Source: Streptomyces cellulosae (lineage in GTDB: Bacteria; Actinomycetota; Actinomycetes; Streptomycetales; Streptomycetaceae). From it: a stretch of 36,014 nucleotides of DNA. Below the pieces are notes generated by a model. That model saw nothing but the letters and a program-made list of their open reading frames with translations. It did no database searches and was not told the DNA's origin. Shown in pieces: positions 7,741 through 16,506 of this stretch (the stretch's first letter is position 1; each line of letters opens with the position of its first letter). The DNA lies in assembly GCF_000721105.1 (NCBI RefSeq), contig NZ_JOEV01000067.1:1-36014 (forward strand). The letters are read 5' to 3'. The translations under genes and the position numbers were made by a program.

Positions 7741-8994
<1,254 letters not shown>

Positions 8995-9299
8995 GAACGC
9001 CGGTGGAATCCCGGGTGAAACTCCCGGCGCCGATAAACCCCACAGGCCCCGAATCCGTCTCAGGATTCGGGGCCTGATCCTTGCTATCCGTCATCCACCT
9101 TTCCCCAAAGCCATTCCATCGAGTGACCGATGCCCCATCCGGCTGACGGGGCCGGAGGCCCCAACTAGGGTGCGGCGCAAGCTTTCCGGCACATGGCCCA
9201 CCGGCATTGCGATGTCAGTGGTGGGTGCCACAGTGGGGGAGTGAGCAACGCCAGGAGAGCCAGGCAGCCAGGACAGCAGGGAGGGGGTGTGGCCCGGTC
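8995..9299. other. Intergenic region purD to M48-like gene
   Basis: 305 bp holding the purD terminator and, further right, TAGGGT at 9166-9171, a possible -10 element that would start a transcript near 9178 with a leader of about 120 nt. A tiny 10-codon frame begins at 9212 (ATG) and stops at 9244; I have no evidence that it is translated. Nothing else is seen. Confidence 0.5.
9043..9076 (+). terminator. Terminator after purD
   Basis: A 14-bp perfect stem (CAGGCCCCGAATCC at 9043-9056, complement at 9063-9076) with a 6-nt loop, 48 nt after the purD stop. No T run. Confidence 0.75.
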
Positions 9300-11330
9300 G
9301 TGACCGTCATGGGTGTGGAGACAGGCGCGCAGGCCGCGCGGCACCGGGCCCTCGCCGTGCTGCGTATCCGCGGTCGGGCGCTGGCCGTCGCGTTGCTGCC
9401 CGCGGCCGTCGCCGTGGTGCTGCTGGCCGGCGGCGCCACGAACCACCTCGTGGGCCCGGGCTGGGACGCGGCACGGTGGGTGGCGGCGGTGGCCGCCGTC
9501 CTCGTCCTGCTGGCCGCGGGCACCGTCGCGCTGGTCGTCTCCCGCGCCCGCCCCGCCGTCAGCCCGACGGTCCCGATCGCCGAGGAGTCGGCGCCCGACC
9601 TGTACCGCATGGTGCGCGACCTCGCCGACCGGCTCGACGTGCCCGTTCCCTCCGCCATAGCGCTCACCCCCGACTGCGACAGCTGGCTCGAGGACCGCAC
9701 CCACCGGGCCCACGGTCCGCCCCCGCAGGAGGACCAGGACGAGATAGCGGGTGTCCACAGCGCCCACCGCCGGGCCATGGCCGCTCCCGTGCTGGTCATC
9801 GGCTCGCCGTTCCTGTGGTGGATGCGCGTCGGCGAACTCCGCGCGGTCCTCGCCCCGGTCGTCGCCGGTACGGGACCTTCGGCGCACCCCGACATAGCGG
9901 CGGCCCGCCGTTTCGTACGGGGCCTGGACGCGGCCGTGGCCGTGACCTCCGCCCCCGGCCGCGACCCGGTGACCCGCACGGCACTCGTGGGCATCGGCTG
10001 GGTCGCCCGGCTCCTGCTGCGCAGCTGCCGTGGTCATGCCGCGGAGATGGAGCGCGGGGTGGCCGCCGCGGCGGCCGAGCGTGCACAGGCTGTGGATTAC
10101 GGGCTGCGGATCGTCGCCCAGGAGCAGGTGGGCCTCGCGTACGCGGGCTGGGACCGGCTGCTGACCAAGGTCGCGCTGCCCGCCTGGCGCATGGGCCGCT
10201 GGCCCTCCCGTCTGGACGCGGGCGTCGTCGCGGCGCTGACCGAGCTGTCCCGCCGGGACCGGCTGGCCGAGGGCTTCGCCTCCCGGCTCGGCGAGCGCCC
10301 CGCCTGTGACCTGCTGGAAGAGCCCGGCACGGTGGACGAGGCGGCCTCGCTCCTCGCCGCACGCCTCTTCCACGGAGTCCCGGCGGAGTCCGGTCCCGAC
10401 TGGTCACCGGTGGACTGGCAGGAGTATCCGGACGAGGTCGTCGACCGCAAGTGGCGCACGGACGCCGCCCGCCTTCACCGCGTTCTCGACACCCTGGGCG
10501 TCCGCCGCTCCCCCGACCCCGCGTCCCCGGCCCCCGCCGCCCCCACCCTGGCCCGGGTCATTGAGCACCTGACCGACTCCGGCCCCCTCACCGACGGCAC
10601 ACCGACCGCGTCCATCGAGGCAGACCTTCTCGACCCGTCGGTCCCGGAGGACCCGCCCCTGCAAGGCGATCCGTCGGTCCCGGAGGACGCGTTGAACCCG
10701 GGTGGTCCGGAGGCCCCTCACGATCCGGCGACGCCTCATGATCCGGCGACGCCTCACGATCCGACGGTCCCCCACGATCCGACGGCCCCCGCCGACCCGG
10801 CAGCGCTCAAAAACCAGGAACCCCTCCACGATCAGGCCGCCCCTCACCACCAAGCCGCCTCTCACCAGGACGACCCCCGCGACGAGGACGACCCCCGCGA
10901 CCTCCCCCGCGGCAGTGACCGCGGTGCCGCACTCGCCGCCCGGCTCAGTGCCGAGCTCGCCCGTGAGGAGGAGGCGGCCGCCGCCCCGCGGGGCGACGCG
11001 ACCCAGCCCGCCCCCGGACAGGGCAGCCCCGACACGGCTCTCTGGGACGACGGCATGCTGCCGCTCTTCCCCCTGCAACCGCCACGGACCGGACGGGAAC
11101 TGCTCGCCGAGCACGTCACCGCGATGGTGTGCTGCGCCGCGATCGACAACGCCGGTGCCACCCCGGGCCTCGACTGGCTGGACGGCCCGTCGCTCATGAT
11201 CAACGGTGAGCGGACGACCGACCTGGCCTCCCGCGTCCTCAGCCTCGTCGAGGACGGTGATCCGACGCCCCTGCAGGCCTGGCTGATCGAATCAGGCATA
11301 CGCCCGGAAAAACCGGTACGCCTGGCCTGA
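9300..11330 (+). CDS. Membrane protein resembling an M48 metallopeptidase without its zinc motif
   Basis: 676 residues from GTG 9300 (ATG 9309 is equally possible; the purine-rich GGGAGGGGG upstream is somewhat far). Two hydrophobic segments (about 23-45 and 58-80) anchor it in the membrane. The following region, LYRMVRDLADRLDVPVPSAI and LVIGSPFLWWMRVGELRAVL, follows the pattern of actinobacterial M48 (HtpX-like) peptidases, in which the next residues are A-HELGH; here they read A-PVVAG (186-190). The zinc and catalytic residues are therefore missing and a non-enzymatic role is likely. A low-complexity part (about 455-540) with DPATPHDPATPHDPT repeats separates it from a conserved-looking C-terminal domain (GRELLAEHVTAMVCCAAIDN to the end). 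The exact family is not certain. Confidence 0.75.
   Translation: MTVMGVETGAQAARHRALAVLRIRGRALAVALLPAAVAVVLLAGGATNHLVGPGWDAARWVAAVAAVLVLLAAGTVALVVSRARPAVSPTVPIAEESAPDLYRMVRDLADRLDVPVPSAIALTPDCDSWLEDRTHRAHGPPPQEDQDEIAGVHSAHRRAMAAPVLVIGSPFLWWMRVGELRAVLAPVVAGTGPSAHPDIAAARRFVRGLDAAVAVTSAPGRDPVTRTALVGIGWVARLLLRSCRGHAAEMERGVAAAAAERAQAVDYGLRIVAQEQVGLAYAGWDRLLTKVALPAWRMGRWPSRLDAGVVAALTELSRRDRLAEGFASRLGERPACDLLEEPGTVDEAASLLAARLFHGVPAESGPDWSPVDWQEYPDEVVDRKWRTDAARLHRVLDTLGVRRSPDPASPAPAAPTLARVIEHLTDSGPLTDGTPTASIEADLLDPSVPEDPPLQGDPSVPEDALNPGGPEAPHDPATPHDPATPHDPTVPHDPTAPADPAALKNQEPLHDQAAPHHQAASHQDDPRDEDDPRDLPRGSDRGAALAARLSAELAREEEAAAAPRGDATQPAPGQGSPDTALWDDGMLPLFPLQPPRTGRELLAEHVTAMVCCAAIDNAGATPGLDWLDGPSLMINGERTTDLASRVLSLVEDGDPTPLQAWLIESGIRPEKPVRLA
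10714..10800 (+). repeat. Degenerate 15-bp coding repeats
   Basis: Units of about 15 bp coding for (D/H)DPxxP occur at least four times in a row within the membrane-protein gene, giving a Pro/Asp/His-rich linker. Copies differ at third positions, and the repeat keeps the frame. Confidence 0.7.
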
Positions 11331-11673
11331 CGGGTCCGCACCGCGGCACACCGGTCAGCGTCTTCACCCGCCCCCGTCCTCCGCTCCCGCCCCCGTCCCT
11401 CGTCCCCCGTCCCGCAATCGGATCCCTCAATTCCATTTTCGGCCAATTCGCAACGAATAGTGACAGGGTGCATGCGTAATGTGATGTGCTGGGACCGATC
11501 GCACGCTTGGCAAGCGCTCGCGACATACGACAGACGCACGACCCCACGCCACGCACGCGGCACGCGCACGCACAGCCACGTAAAACGCACAGAAACGCAA
11601 GCCACACAGACACAGGCCACACAGACACGCCCGACACATACAAACCAACGGGGGAACGGGGAGGGGAGCGCCC
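11331..11673. other. Intergenic leader with an A/C-rich, G-poor stretch
   Basis: 343 bp without a gene. The first part is C-rich; 11428-11465 is AT-rich for this genome and could hold a promoter. From about 11540 to 11655 the plus strand is almost only A and C, including a 15-bp tandem repeat (GCCACACAGACACAG at 11601 and a near copy at 11616). It ends in a purine run with GGGAGGGGAG before the ATG at 11674. It would form an unstructured mRNA leader if transcribed. Confidence 0.5.
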
Positions 11674-13227
11674 ATGGGTTCGGGAGCGGGACCGCAGCAG
11701 ATCCGCCGCTGGGAGTCGGGAGCACTCGCGCACGCCGTGACGGACCCCTTCGGCCAGGGCCCCGTCCCCTGGCTCCGCGGAAGTGTGACGTACTTCGACG
11801 ACACCGGCCAGGTCGTCCCCTGGTACGTGGACCCGAGCCCCCAGAGCTCCACCGGCGAGAGCGCCACGGCGCACCCCCGCGTCCCCGCCCCCCGCTTCGC
11901 CGGAGGCTCCCGCGCCGCCGCAGACCCCCGCGCGAGTGGCGGCCCCCGTTCCGCCGACGACGTGCACCGTCAGATCAAGGGCTTCACCTCCACCGGCGCG
12001 GTCGCCCCGGGCGAGGCCGTCGACTTCCACGTCACCGTCGACCCGCCGCAGGAATTCGCCGTCGACATCTACCGCATCGGCCACTACGGAGGTGACGGCG
12101 CAGCCAAGATCACCACCAGCCCCCGGCTGTCCGGCATCGTCCAGCCGCAGCCGCTCACCGCCGACCGCACGGTCTCCTGCCACCACTGGTGGCTGTCCTG
12201 GCGCCTGCAGATCCCGAGCTACTGGAGCGTCGGGGCGTATGTCGCCGTCCTCACCACCCTCGACGGCTACCGCTCCCACGTCCCCTTCACCGTCCGCCAC
12301 GACGACCCGGCGGACCTGCTCCTCGTGCTGCCCGATGTGACCTGGCAGGCGTACAACCTCTACCCGGAGGACGGCCGCACCGGCGCCAGCCTCTACCACG
12401 CCTGGGACGAGAACGGCCGACTGCTCGGCGAGTCCGACGCGGCGACGACCGTCTCCTTCGACCGCCCGTACGCGGGCGCCGGTCTCCCTCTTCATGTCGG
12501 CCACGCCTACGACTTCATCCGCTTCGCCGAACGCTACGGCTACGACCTGGCCTACGCCGACGCCCGCGACCTGCACGCCGGTCACATCGACCCCACCCGC
12601 TACCGCGGCCTGGTCTTCCCCGGCCACGACGAGTACTGGTCGGTGAACATGCGCCGCACCGTCGAGCGGGCCCGTGACCACGGCACCTCCCTGGTCTTCC
12701 TCTCCGCCAACACCATGTACTGGCAGGTGGAGTTGGCTCCGTCCCCGTCCGGCGTCCCCGACCGGCTGCTCACCTGCCGCAAGCGCAAAGGGCCCGGCAA
12801 ACCCGTGCTGTGGCGGGAGATCGACGGCCCCGAGCAGCAGGTGGTCGGCATCCAGTACGCCGGTCACGTCCCCGAACCGACCCCCTTGATCGTCCGCAAC
12901 ACCGACCACTGGCTGTGGGAGGCGACCGGAGCGCACGAGGGCGACGGGATCGAGGGCCTGGTCGCAGGGGAGGCCGACCGCTACTTCCCGCGCGCCCCGC
13001 TGCCCGAGCACGACGAGCGCATCCTGCTCGCACACTCCCCGTACACCGACTCCAGGGGCGTCCTCCGCCACCAGGAGACCTCCCTCTACCGCACCCCGTC
13101 CGGCGCCCTGGTCTTCGCATCCGGGACGTTCGCCTGGTCCCCGTTCCTGGACCGCCCGGGCCACGTCGACCCTCGCGTCCAGCGCGCCACCGCAAACCTC
13201 CTGGACCGCATCTGCAAACGTGACTGA
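11674..13227 (+). CDS. N,N-dimethylformamidase large-subunit-like protein
   Basis: 517 residues, ATG after GGAGGGGAG. The core matches the family annotated as N,N-dimethylformamidase beta subunit-like: a beta-rich N-terminal part (AVDIYRIGHYGGDGA, VPFTVRHDDPADLLLVLPDV) and a class I glutamine-amidotransferase-like part (TWQAYNLYPEDGRTGASLY, LVFPGHDEYWSVNMRRTVE, SLVFLSANTMYWQVEL). In the true enzyme two Tyr and one Glu bind iron; the Tyr in HDEYW and NTMYW are possible counterparts, which I did not verify. No partner small subunit is coded nearby, so dimethylformamide hydrolysis is unlikely to be its role. No signal peptide is seen, so it is probably cytoplasmic. Confidence 0.75.
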   Translation: MGSGAGPQQIRRWESGALAHAVTDPFGQGPVPWLRGSVTYFDDTGQVVPWYVDPSPQSSTGESATAHPRVPAPRFAGGSRAAADPRASGGPRSADDVHRQIKGFTSTGAVAPGEAVDFHVTVDPPQEFAVDIYRIGHYGGDGAAKITTSPRLSGIVQPQPLTADRTVSCHHWWLSWRLQIPSYWSVGAYVAVLTTLDGYRSHVPFTVRHDDPADLLLVLPDVTWQAYNLYPEDGRTGASLYHAWDENGRLLGESDAATTVSFDRPYAGAGLPLHVGHAYDFIRFAERYGYDLAYADARDLHAGHIDPTRYRGLVFPGHDEYWSVNMRRTVERARDHGTSLVFLSANTMYWQVELAPSPSGVPDRLLTCRKRKGPGKPVLWREIDGPEQQVVGIQYAGHVPEPTPLIVRNTDHWLWEATGAHEGDGIEGLVAGEADRYFPRAPLPEHDERILLAHSPYTDSRGVLRHQETSLYRTPSGALVFASGTFAWSPFLDRPGHVDPRVQRATANLLDRICKRD

Positions 13228-13311
13228 GCTCGGTCGGCGCACCCCCCGTCCCCGGGTGTACCTCCGCGTACGGGAGAATCGAGCCATTGGACAGAACCAC
13301 GGGGAGGAACC

Positions 13312-14211
13312 GTGTCCGGATTCGTCGAAAAGCCCGAACCGCTTCAGGTTCCGGGGCTGGTGCATCTGCACACCGGCAAGGTGCGCGACCTGTACCAGAA
13401 CGAGGCGGGCGACCTCGTGATGGTCGCCAGCGACCGCATCTCTGCCTTCGACTGGGTACTGCCGACCGAGATCCCCGACAAGGGGCGGGTCCTCACCCAG
13501 CTCTCCCTGTGGTGGTTCGACCAGGTCGCCGAACTGATCCCCAACCACGTCCTGAGCACCGAGCTGCCTGCGGGCGCCCCGGCCGACTGGGCCGGCCGCG
13601 CCCTGATCTGCCAGTCCCTGCAGATGGTCCCGGTGGAGAGTGTGGCCCGCGGCTACCTCACCGGCTCCGGTCTGCTCGAGTACAACGAGTCCCGCACGGT
13701 CTGTGGCCTCGCCCTCCCGGAGGGCCTGGTCGACGGCTCGGAGCTGCCCGCCCCGATCTTCACCCCCGCCACCAAGGCCCCGGTCGGCGAGCACGACGAG
13801 AATGTCTCCTACGAGGAGGTGGCCCGGCAGGTCGGCGCGGACACCGCCGCGCAGCTGCGGCAGGCGACCCTGGCCGTGTACGCGAAGGGCCGGGACATCG
13901 CCCGTGACCGGGGGATCATCCTCGCGGACACCAAGTTCGAGTTCGGCTTCGACGGCGAGACACTCGTCCTCGCCGACGAGGTCCTCACCCCGGACTCCTC
14001 CCGCTTCTGGCCGGCCGACCAGTGGGAGCCGGGCCGCGCGCAGCCGTCGTACGACAAGCAGTACGTCCGTGACTGGCTGACCTCGCCGGAGTCGGGCTGG
14101 GACCGCAAGAGCGAGCAGCCCCCGCCGCCGCTGCCCGAGCAGGTGGTGGAGGCGACCCGCGCCCGGTACGTGGAGGCGTTCGAGCGTCTGACGGGCACGA
14201 GCTGGAGCTAG
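13312..14211 (+). CDS. purC: SAICAR synthetase
   Basis: 299 residues with a GTG start 5 nt after GGGGAGG. It ligates aspartate to CAIR. Motifs include GKVRDLY near the N-terminus, SDRISAFDWVLP, PDKGRVLTQLS, VESVARGYLTGSGL, TKAPVGEHDENVSYEE, RGIILADTKFEFG and DEVLTPDSSRFWP. The length fits the actinobacterial single-domain enzyme. It has its own leader of about 80 bp and ends at a hairpin shared with the convergent tRNA-Gly. Its separation from the other pur genes by the decaying ABC locus suggests separate transcription. Confidence 0.97.
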   Translation: MSGFVEKPEPLQVPGLVHLHTGKVRDLYQNEAGDLVMVASDRISAFDWVLPTEIPDKGRVLTQLSLWWFDQVAELIPNHVLSTELPAGAPADWAGRALICQSLQMVPVESVARGYLTGSGLLEYNESRTVCGLALPEGLVDGSELPAPIFTPATKAPVGEHDENVSYEEVARQVGADTAAQLRQATLAVYAKGRDIARDRGIILADTKFEFGFDGETLVLADEVLTPDSSRFWPADQWEPGRAQPSYDKQYVRDWLTSPESGWDRKSEQPPPPLPEQVVEATRARYVEAFERLTGTSWS

Positions 14212-14232
14212 CGGCAAGAGAGAAGGACACAG

Positions 14233-14273
14233 GTGAAGAAGGCCCCGGTCCAGTGGACCGGGGCCTTCTTCAC
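14233..14273. terminator. Bidirectional terminator between purC and tRNA-Gly
   Basis: A near-perfect palindrome; the arms read GTGAAGAAGGCCCCGGTC outward and pair over about 18 bp around CAGTG. TTCTTC follows on the plus strand and the mirror image on the minus strand, so it can end both purC and the leftward tRNA-Gly transcript. A shortened copy lies at 16473-16493. Confidence 0.8.
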
Positions 14274-14292
14274 AAGCGGTTTGCTTCACCGG

Positions 14293-14365
14293 AGCGGACG
14301 ACGAGGTTCGAACTCGCGACCTCAACCTTGGCAAGGTTGCGCTCTACCAGCTGAGCTACGTCCGC
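14293..14365 (-). tRNA. tRNA-Gly (GCC)
   Basis: Minus strand, 73 nt. The acceptor stem GCGGACG pairs with CGTCCGC, discriminator T, and the anticodon arm AACCT-TGCCA-AGGTT contains GCC. The T arm has GTTCGAA. CCA is not encoded. It differs at one base in the D arm from the copy at 16507. Confidence 0.95.
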
Positions 14366-14388
14366 AGTGCGCCGTGGCGCGAGAGCAA

Positions 14389-15006
14389 CTATACCCAACC
14401 CCGCTCCCGCGCGAGCCGCACAGCCGCGTGCCGATTCTCCGTCCCGATTTTGGAGACGGCCGACGACAGATAGTTCCGTACGGTCCCCTGCGACAGCGCG
14501 GCCCGCTCGGCGATCTCCGCGACGGGCGCCCCGTCGGCGGCGAGCTCCAGCACCTCCGCCTCCCGCGAGGTCAACGGCGAGTCCCCGGCGGAGATCGCGT
14601 CGGCGGCCAACTCGGGGTCGGCATACCGGTTTCCCGCGTGCACCGTGCGGATGATCTCCGCGAGCCGCTGCGCGCTGACGGTCTTGGGCACGAATCCCCG
14701 CACCCCGGCCTCCAGGGCCCGCTTCAGATGCCCGGGCCGCCCGTGACTGGTCACGATCAGCACCTGGCAGCCGGGCAGCTCGGTCCGCGGTGATGTGGCG
14801 ACCCTCACACCGTCCGCGCCGGGCATCTGCAGATCGAGTACGGCGACATCGACCTGGTGGGCGAGCGCCATCGTCGGCGCTTCCGGACCGGAGGCCGCCT
14901 CGGCCACGACCAGAAGGTCCTCCTCCAGGGACAGCAGCGCGGCGAGGGCGCCCCGGATCAGATGCTCGTCGTCGGCGAGCAGCAGCCCTACCGGAGCCGT
15001 CGTCAT
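14389..15006 (-). CDS. LuxR/NarL-type response regulator
   Basis: 205 residues. The receiver domain has the acidic pair D12/D13, the phosphorylation site D58 in VLDLQMPG, Thr in LIVTSHG and Lys in FVPKT. The C-terminal LuxR helix-turn-helix is LTSREAEVLELAADGAPVAE to AVSKIGTENRHAAVRL. All key residues are present and the frame is open, so it looks functional. Its ATG overlaps the kinase stop (ATGA), the classical kinase-regulator order of DesKR/LiaRS-like systems beside ABC transporters. The partner kinase and transporter are broken, so it may act as an orphan regulator or be on its way to loss. Candidate target sites lie upstream of the ABC gene (16352-16377). Confidence 0.85.
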   Translation of the reverse strand: MTTAPVGLLLADDEHLIRGALAALLSLEEDLLVVAEAASGPEAPTMALAHQVDVAVLDLQMPGADGVRVATSPRTELPGCQVLIVTSHGRPGHLKRALEAGVRGFVPKTVSAQRLAEIIRTVHAGNRYADPELAADAISAGDSPLTSREAEVLELAADGAPVAEIAERAALSQGTVRNYLSSAVSKIGTENRHAAVRLARERGWV

Positions 15007-15950
15007 GCCACGACCTCCGCGTCGACCTCGACCGTGCTCAACGGCACCTCCGCCACCACCCGAAACACGCCCCCCTCGGCGAACCCCGCCTCCAGCGTCC
15101 CGTCCACCGCCGCCAGCCGCTCCCGCAATCCCGCGAGCCCCGACCCGCCGCTCCGCCACCCGCCCCCCAGTCACCCGCACCGCCACCGTGCACCGCCCCG
15201 CGTCCCCGTGCCGCAGCACATTGGTGGTCGCCTTCCGTACCACCCACCCGAGCGCCGACTGCACCTCGGCCGGCAGCCCGGACGCCGCGCCGCCGGTCAC
15301 CTCGCACCGGATTCCCGCGGCCCTCAACACGCCCCACGCACCCGCGAGTTCGGCTTCGAGGTCGGCCTCCCGATACCCCCGTACGACATCCCGTACCTCG
15401 CGCTGCGTCTCCCGCGCGATGCGCTGCACCTCGATCATCTGCTCCACGGCCTCGGCCCGCCCCCGCCGAGCCAACCGCACGGCGAGCTCGCTCTTCAGCG
15501 CGATGACGGCCAGATTCCGCCCCATCACGTCGTGCAGATCCCGCCCGAAGCGCAGCCGCTCCTCGGCGACGGCGAGCCGGGCCCGGATCTCGCGGGCCTC
15601 GTCGAGTTCGTAGACGGCGTCGAGGAGCCAGACGGAGAAGGCCGAGGTGACGGCGAGGAACCCGGCGCCGACCAGCACGATCAGCGCGACGACCAGCGCG
15701 GCGGGGCAGGGCAGGCCGAACGGGAACGCCACCGGCCCGGAGCCGGCCGCGAAGCCCGCCACGACCGCGAAGACGCGCCGTCGGCGGCGGACGCCCAGGG
15801 AGATGATGCCTGCCCCGAAGATCAGCACGGTCCCGAAGACCCCGCCCACCGCGCCGTCGACACCGTCGCCGTCCGGGCCGCGCTCGGCGATCGCGACGGC
15901 CGCCACGGCGATCACCGCGGTGAGGGAGCCGAGTGCGCGCCAGCGCCTCC
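15003..15950 (-). pseudogene. Sensor histidine kinase, degraded
   Basis: HisKA_3-type kinase: hydrophobic segments (AVIAVAAVAIAERG, FGTVLIFGAGIISLG, AALVVALIVLVGAGFLAVTS), the phosphoacceptor region FGRDLHDVMGRNLAVIALKS, then a HATPase domain. Four defects are visible. The N-terminus is fused into the ABC ATPase remnant, with no start of its own. The N-box Glu is Lys (VVRKATTN, codon at 15232-15234). The frame shifts near a six-C run (15163-15168); dropping one base restores SGGSGLAGLRERL and the normal end at 15003. Even then the usual NDG motif of the G box is absent. An apparent single frame joining kinase and regulator results only from this frameshift. Confidence 0.85.
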
Positions 15951-16308
15951 CGCGGCGGCCGCGCCCCGCTCACACAGCCCGCCCACATCCGCGCGGTCTC
16001 CGCGACGGTCAGCTCGGACGGAAAGCCGCCCTCCTGCAACATGACCCCGGTCCGCGGGCGTACGACGTCCCGCTCGGCGTGGGGATCGTGCCCGAGGACC
16101 CGTACCCGGCCCCCGGCCGGCCGGGCGAGTCCCTCCAGCAGCTCGACGGTCGACGTCTTTCCGGCGCCGTTGGTGCGAGCAGCGCGAAGACCTCACCGCG
16201 GCGCACGGAGAAGGTGATGCCGCGCACCGCCTCGAACCCGCCCTCGTACACACGCCGGAGGTCAGTGACCTCAATCACGTGTTCGTGTTCGTTGGTGTTC
16301 ATGTCCAT
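15945..16308 (-). pseudogene. ABC transporter ATPase, frameshifted and truncated
   Basis: The ATG at 16308 begins MDMNTNEHEHVIEVTDLRRV and runs through GEVFALL, the start of Walker A. There one base is missing (next to 16176): restoring a C on the plus strand gives LLGTNGAGKTSTVELLEGLA. The rest of the protein (GVMLQEGGFPSELTVAETA) continues in that other frame and stops matching after PPREALA, near 15950, where kinase sequence begins. Signature, Walker B and the whole permease gene expected after it are absent. It is a dead remnant of a drug- or antibiotic-type ABC-2 exporter (inference). Confidence 0.85.
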
Positions 16309-16351
16309 GCCCTCAGCGTCCCGGCTTTCCGGGTCCGGCAGCAGTGCGCGA

Positions 16352-16377
16352 TGTCATCACTCGCATGACAAATGTCA
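16352..16377. promoter_or_regulatory. Candidate operator of the regulator/ABC operon
   Basis: Two overlapping inverted repeats lie 44-69 bp upstream of the ABC start: TGTCAT-N7-ATGACA (16352-16370) and TGACA-AA-TGTCA (16366-16377). Such spaced TGAC/GTCA half sites suit a dimeric LuxR-type regulator; the neighbouring response regulator is the obvious candidate. Confidence 0.5.
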
Positions 16378-16406
16378 GACGGACACGTCCCGCCCGGGCC
16401 CGCGAA

Positions 16407-16465
16407 CACCTGGGCACATGTGCCCAGGTGCCCAGGTGCCCAGGTGCCCATGTGCACCTGGGCAC
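16407..16465. repeat. Nested palindromes built from TGCCCAGG units
   Basis: A perfect 24-bp palindrome at 16407-16430 (arms CACCTGGGCACA) runs into tandem 8-bp TGCCCAGG units (16421-16444, then TGCCCATG) and an inverted copy, CACCTGGGCAC at 16455-16465, which pairs with GTGCCCAGGTG at 16436-16446. Several alternative hairpins are possible. Confidence 0.8.
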
Positions 16466-16466
16466 G

Positions 16467-16495
16467 AAAAAACCCCGGTCCACTGGACCGGGGCC
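16467..16495. terminator. Terminator of tRNA-Gly (GCC) copy 2
   Basis: CCCCGGTCCA-C-TGGACCGGGG (16473-16493), followed on the minus strand by a run of six T (16467-16472). It is a rho-independent terminator for the leftward tRNA. Confidence 0.8.
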
Positions 16496-16506
16496 TTCTT
16501 CACAAG

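Noticed and set aside
9212..9244. 10-codon upstream frame before the M48-like gene
   Set aside because: No ribosome site or regulatory codons; could occur by chance.
11486..11740. Possible 84-residue His/Thr-rich protein in the A/C-rich leader
   Set aside because: Its composition follows from the CA repeats, it lacks a ribosome site, and it overlaps the start of the next gene.
11239..14334. 1031-codon minus-strand frame over the dimethylformamidase-like and purC genes
   Set aside because: It crosses two real plus-strand genes and a tRNA and has no recognisable domain.
14389..15915. Continuous 508-codon minus-strand frame suggesting a hybrid kinase-regulator
   Set aside because: The linker between the two parts is Gly/Arg-rich nonsense; another frame gives the true kinase C-terminus with an ATGA overlap. 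The fusion is an artefact of the frameshift.
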